A program made the position numbers and the translations under genes. A stretch of DNA of 64,000 nucleotides from Aliiglaciecola sp. M165 (lineage in GTDB: Bacteria > Pseudomonadota > Gammaproteobacteria > Enterobacterales > Alteromonadaceae): assembly GCF_007197995.1 (NCBI RefSeq), contig NZ_VKKH01000006.1:62001-126000 (forward strand). The letters run 5' to 3'. Of the stretch, positions 61,556-64,000 are shown piece by piece. Position 1 is the first letter of the stretch. Each line of letters opens with the position of its first letter. Under the pieces are notes generated by a model that worked only from the letters and a program-made list of their open reading frames with translations, searched no databases and was not told the origin of the DNA.

Positions 61556-64000
61556 CTAAAAGAAATAGGTCAAGCTTAGGTTGTAGTTCGCGCCCAACGC
61601 ATTATGGTTGATGCTATCAAACCCCCGAGAGGAACCATAAGCGATGGGGGGATCCCGATCTAACAGATTATCGATAGACAATCTTACTGATGCATTTTCA
61701 AATTTGTAGCCAGTGCTCAGTCGCAAGGTTGTCCAGGAACTGACGTCTCTCAATTCGTTTTCATCAAGAAGACCCAAATCATTCAACTCGTCAATCTCTC
61801 TGCCTCGCAGGCGATTGGTGTCATCTTTGTAACTGTCTGTATAGAATGCTGTCACGCCAACAAAAAAGTTATCTACATCCCAAAACGCACTCAGGCTGGC
61901 GATGTTCTCTGGGTAACGCCAAGTGCCTATCAATTCTTCTATTTCATCTGAACCGGGTTTATTGCGTTCAAAACTCAGATAGTGTGTCGCGTCAAACGCC
62001 AAAGTAATGGAACTTTCCGGCAGCTCAAAGGTGTGATCAATTTTCACATCGATACCTTCGACCGTTTGAGTACCGGTATTTTCAAGTAACAAAACATGAT
62101 CACGATTTAACGGAAGTTCTGCAAAGCGAGGATCATCAAAATCGACCCATGCATCCAATATTTCGGTAAGGTTAGCGCCTTGTTCCTCAATCGTCAGGCC
62201 AGCAGCATCGGTGACCAAACATAAATCTTCATCGTAAGAGATCCCTTGTTCGCCTTCGGGCACCAGGCCACAGTGACGTAGTGAAGCATCTGATACCGCT
62301 CTATCCAATACACCTGTCATATCCGTATCAACAATGTCTTCATGGTCAAAATACCAATAATCCATGGTGATATTGGTTTTTTCTGTCGGGCTGAAACTAA
62401 ACCCTACACTGACGGATTCAGATTCTTCCGGATTTAGATTTGGATTGCCCAACTCAAGCACGTTTTCGCTCCTAACTGAGTTGTCACCTTCGCAATATAG
62501 TGCTGATACTGAGCTGTTTGCACCACAATCATAACGAGCGGTAGTGGTGCGCAGTTTTACGCCAGCCTGAGTCAGTGAGGGGGCTCTGAACGACGTTGCC
62601 CAAGACGCACGTAGAATCAAACTTTCAGTCGGTCGGTAACTCAAAGCAACTTTAGGATTAAAGGTGCTGCCAAAATCATCGTAGTCGTCAAATCGCCCTG
62701 CCAACTGCATATCAATTTTTTCGTTGATGGGTACATACAGTTCTGCAAAAGCTCCCCATTGAGTGCGTTTGGCTTCTGATAAGCTTGAGCCAAAGCCAAA
62801 TACGTCGACCAAATAGTCATTTTCAAACCGCGCTCTGGCATTTTCACTGGGTACGTCAGTGATTTCTTCGCGGCGCACGTCCACGCCAAAAGCCGCCATG
62901 ACAAAGTCGCCATTGAATTCAAACAACTCGCCGCTGGCACGCAGGTCCCACGCATAGACTTTGCTGTCGCCATCTCGTGTAGGCATTTCCTGAGCAACCG
63001 CCAAGATAGCTTCATTGTTTGCGTCATTGGGCAAAAACGGGTTGTACATATCCAATAATGCGCCCGAGCTACAATTCAGTGTATCGGCATCGGCGTCATA
63101 GTCAGCAATTTCGCCGCTTGAGCATAGCTCCCCGGCAATCGCTGCATGATATTTATAACGATTGTAAATGCCCGCAGTAGCGACTTGCTCTGATTTTGAT
63201 TGAGACAGAGTGACTGCCGTTTCCCAGTCCCATCCCTCATATTCACCGGACAGCGCAGAAACTAAACGAAACGCGTTGGTTTCGACTTCGGTGGTGCGTG
63301 GTGTGTTAAACCGAGCGTCAAATGAGAAGCCAAAAAGCTCCCGCCCGGCTGGTGTATCAAAAGGATCGATGTAGAGGTTGTCAAAAATCGGATCCGTCAC
63401 CTCGCTAGGCAGAAAATCCAGAGAAAATTCACTGGTGAATGGCCCTTCATCATCGTTGATCTGATTAATTGGGGCAGGGCGTGAAAACGCACTGGATTTG
63501 GTTCGCGTGTAGAAAAAATCGGTGTTCCAGGTGACGTTGTCAAATTCCTTATTGTAAATCAGTCCACCGGAAAAGCTCTCGAAAGGCGTATCCAGATAAT
63601 CGTCTTCATTGCCATAATAAGCACAAATTTCTTCGCCAAACTCGGTGGTCACAAATTCAGTTTCACAGGTTGGTGCGCCTATTTCATTGCCGTCTCTGGC
63701 GGAGAAGAAATAAATATTTGGCGTTCCTTTGGGCAGGTAGGAGTAGCTATTGACCAGTAGCGGCCGAGCGCTAAAACTGCGGTCTGTTGCTTTGAAATCT
63801 TGGCGGTCATAGAAATCTGCAAATGCAGTCAATTGGCCACCTGCCACTTCGCCACCCCAGACGGCGTTTAGGGTGAACTTGCCTTCGTCAGAGCCAGCAA
63901 AACTGTTCCCATAATTAACGTTCACTTCAGCGCCGTCATAGTCTTTTTTAAGGATGTAGTTTATCACCCCGGCTACCGCATCTGCGCCGTAAGTGGCCGA
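61556..64000 (-). CDS. TonB-dependent receptor (partial, N-terminus beyond window)
   Basis: Frame open from the window end (64000) to the stop at 61556, 814 codons of a larger protein. The visible start is inside the plug domain (SATYGADAVAGVINYILKK), so signal peptide, TonB box and most of the plug are missing. The barrel has the usual strands (ILRASWATSFRAPSLTQAGV, LNPEESESVSVGF) and ends in the aromatic TYFF. Many loops are acidic and Cys-rich. Substrate unknown; similar receptors import peptides or complex carbohydrates. Followed by the YfcC transporter on the same strand. Confidence 0.93.
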   Translation of the reverse strand, partial: SATYGADAVAGVINYILKKDYDGAEVNVNYGNSFAGSDEGKFTLNAVWGGEVAGGQLTAFADFYDRQDFKATDRSFSARPLLVNSYSYLPKGTPNIYFFSARDGNEIGAPTCETEFVTTEFGEEICAYYGNEDDYLDTPFESFSGGLIYNKEFDNVTWNTDFFYTRTKSSAFSRPAPINQINDDEGPFTSEFSLDFLPSEVTDPIFDNLYIDPFDTPAGRELFGFSFDARFNTPRTTEVETNAFRLVSALSGEYEGWDWETAVTLSQSKSEQVATAGIYNRYKYHAAIAGELCSSGEIADYDADADTLNCSSGALLDMYNPFLPNDANNEAILAVAQEMPTRDGDSKVYAWDLRASGELFEFNGDFVMAAFGVDVRREEITDVPSENARARFENDYLVDVFGFGSSLSEAKRTQWGAFAELYVPINEKIDMQLAGRFDDYDDFGSTFNPKVALSYRPTESLILRASWATSFRAPSLTQAGVKLRTTTARYDCGANSSVSALYCEGDNSVRSENVLELGNPNLNPEESESVSVGFSFSPTEKTNITMDYWYFDHEDIVDTDMTGVLDRAVSDASLRHCGLVPEGEQGISYDEDLCLVTDAAGLTIEEQGANLTEILDAWVDFDDPRFAELPLNRDHVLLLENTGTQTVEGIDVKIDHTFELPESSITLAFDATHYLSFERNKPGSDEIEELIGTWRYPENIASLSAFWDVDNFFVGVTAFYTDSYKDDTNRLRGREIDELNDLGLLDENELRDVSSWTTLRLSTGYKFENASVRLSIDNLLDRDPPIAYGSSRGFDSINHNALGANYNLSLTYFF

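Noticed and set aside
1-64000. tRNA or rRNA genes, prophage, intact transposase genes, exosortase
   Set aside because: Looked for by eye on both strands; no cloverleaf with T-loop, no transposase motif and no exosortase was recognised.

Overview
The window looks like a chromosomal segment of a marine gammaproteobacterium, most likely from the Alteromonadales (Alteromonas/Glaciecola/Aliiglaciecola-like). This rests on the conserved blocks rpiA-fau, ygfB-pepP-ubiH-ubiI and gcvT-gcvH-gcvP, a 6S RNA gene, a large TonB-dependent receptor, a PEP-CTERM protein, a reg_prop/Y_Y_Y sensor kinase, and moderate GC judged by eye. I see no tRNA, rRNA, CRISPR array, prophage or intact insertion sequence.

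1-6.9 kb (mostly minus strand): partial rpiA, fau and a GAF-HisKA-HATPase-REC hybrid kinase in one tight run; a ribokinase/nucleoside hydrolase pair for nucleoside salvage; a small unknown gene; a PEP-CTERM protein; and the 6S RNA gene ssrS, recognised from sequence and terminal pairing. 7.1-11.5 kb (plus): the ygfB-pepP-ubiH-ubiI operon. 11.5-21.6 kb: a secreted amidohydrolase, an unannotated 49-residue ORF, a GcvA-type LysR regulator, a DUF1232 protein, an OpgC-like acyltransferase, a GntR(YtrA)-ABC transporter operon with a GTATATAC operator, a membrane LytTR regulator with a 21-bp-phased direct repeat in front of the next gene, and a 12-copy array of a 23-bp repeat. 21.7-26.3 kb: the glycine cleavage operon, divided by a perfect 20-bp inverted repeat.

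26.3-44 kb: a 230-bp MITE; a two-gene lipoprotein unit; a 1120-residue periplasmic-propeller histidine kinase; a cold-shock-domain remnant; a secreted lectin-like protein; a 1501-residue caspase-STAND NTPase-TM-WD40 protein; membrane and lipoprotein genes; an HTH/DUF2975 pair; a retropepsin-like lipoprotein; and a BLUF photoreceptor gene directly upstream of a chemoreceptor gene. 44-59 kb: DksA-like and Hsp70-like proteins, a solute-binding protein, a second (exported) caspase-like protein, several lipoproteins and a c-type cytochrome, a second 230-bp MITE of the same family, a serine hydrolase/metallo-beta-lactamase pair, CreA, and an iodotyrosine-deiodinase-like flavoprotein. 59-64 kb: DUF1993, a YfcC-type transporter, and a TonB-dependent receptor cut by the window end.

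The best candidates for undescribed biology are the caspase-STAND-WD40 protein (resembles predicted bacterial conflict/cell-death proteins), the BLUF-chemoreceptor gene pair (possible blue-light taxis), and the LytTR regulator with its apparent binding site. The two equal-length MITEs and the displaced 6S RNA gene (zapA missing from the expected place) are the main genome-architecture observations.
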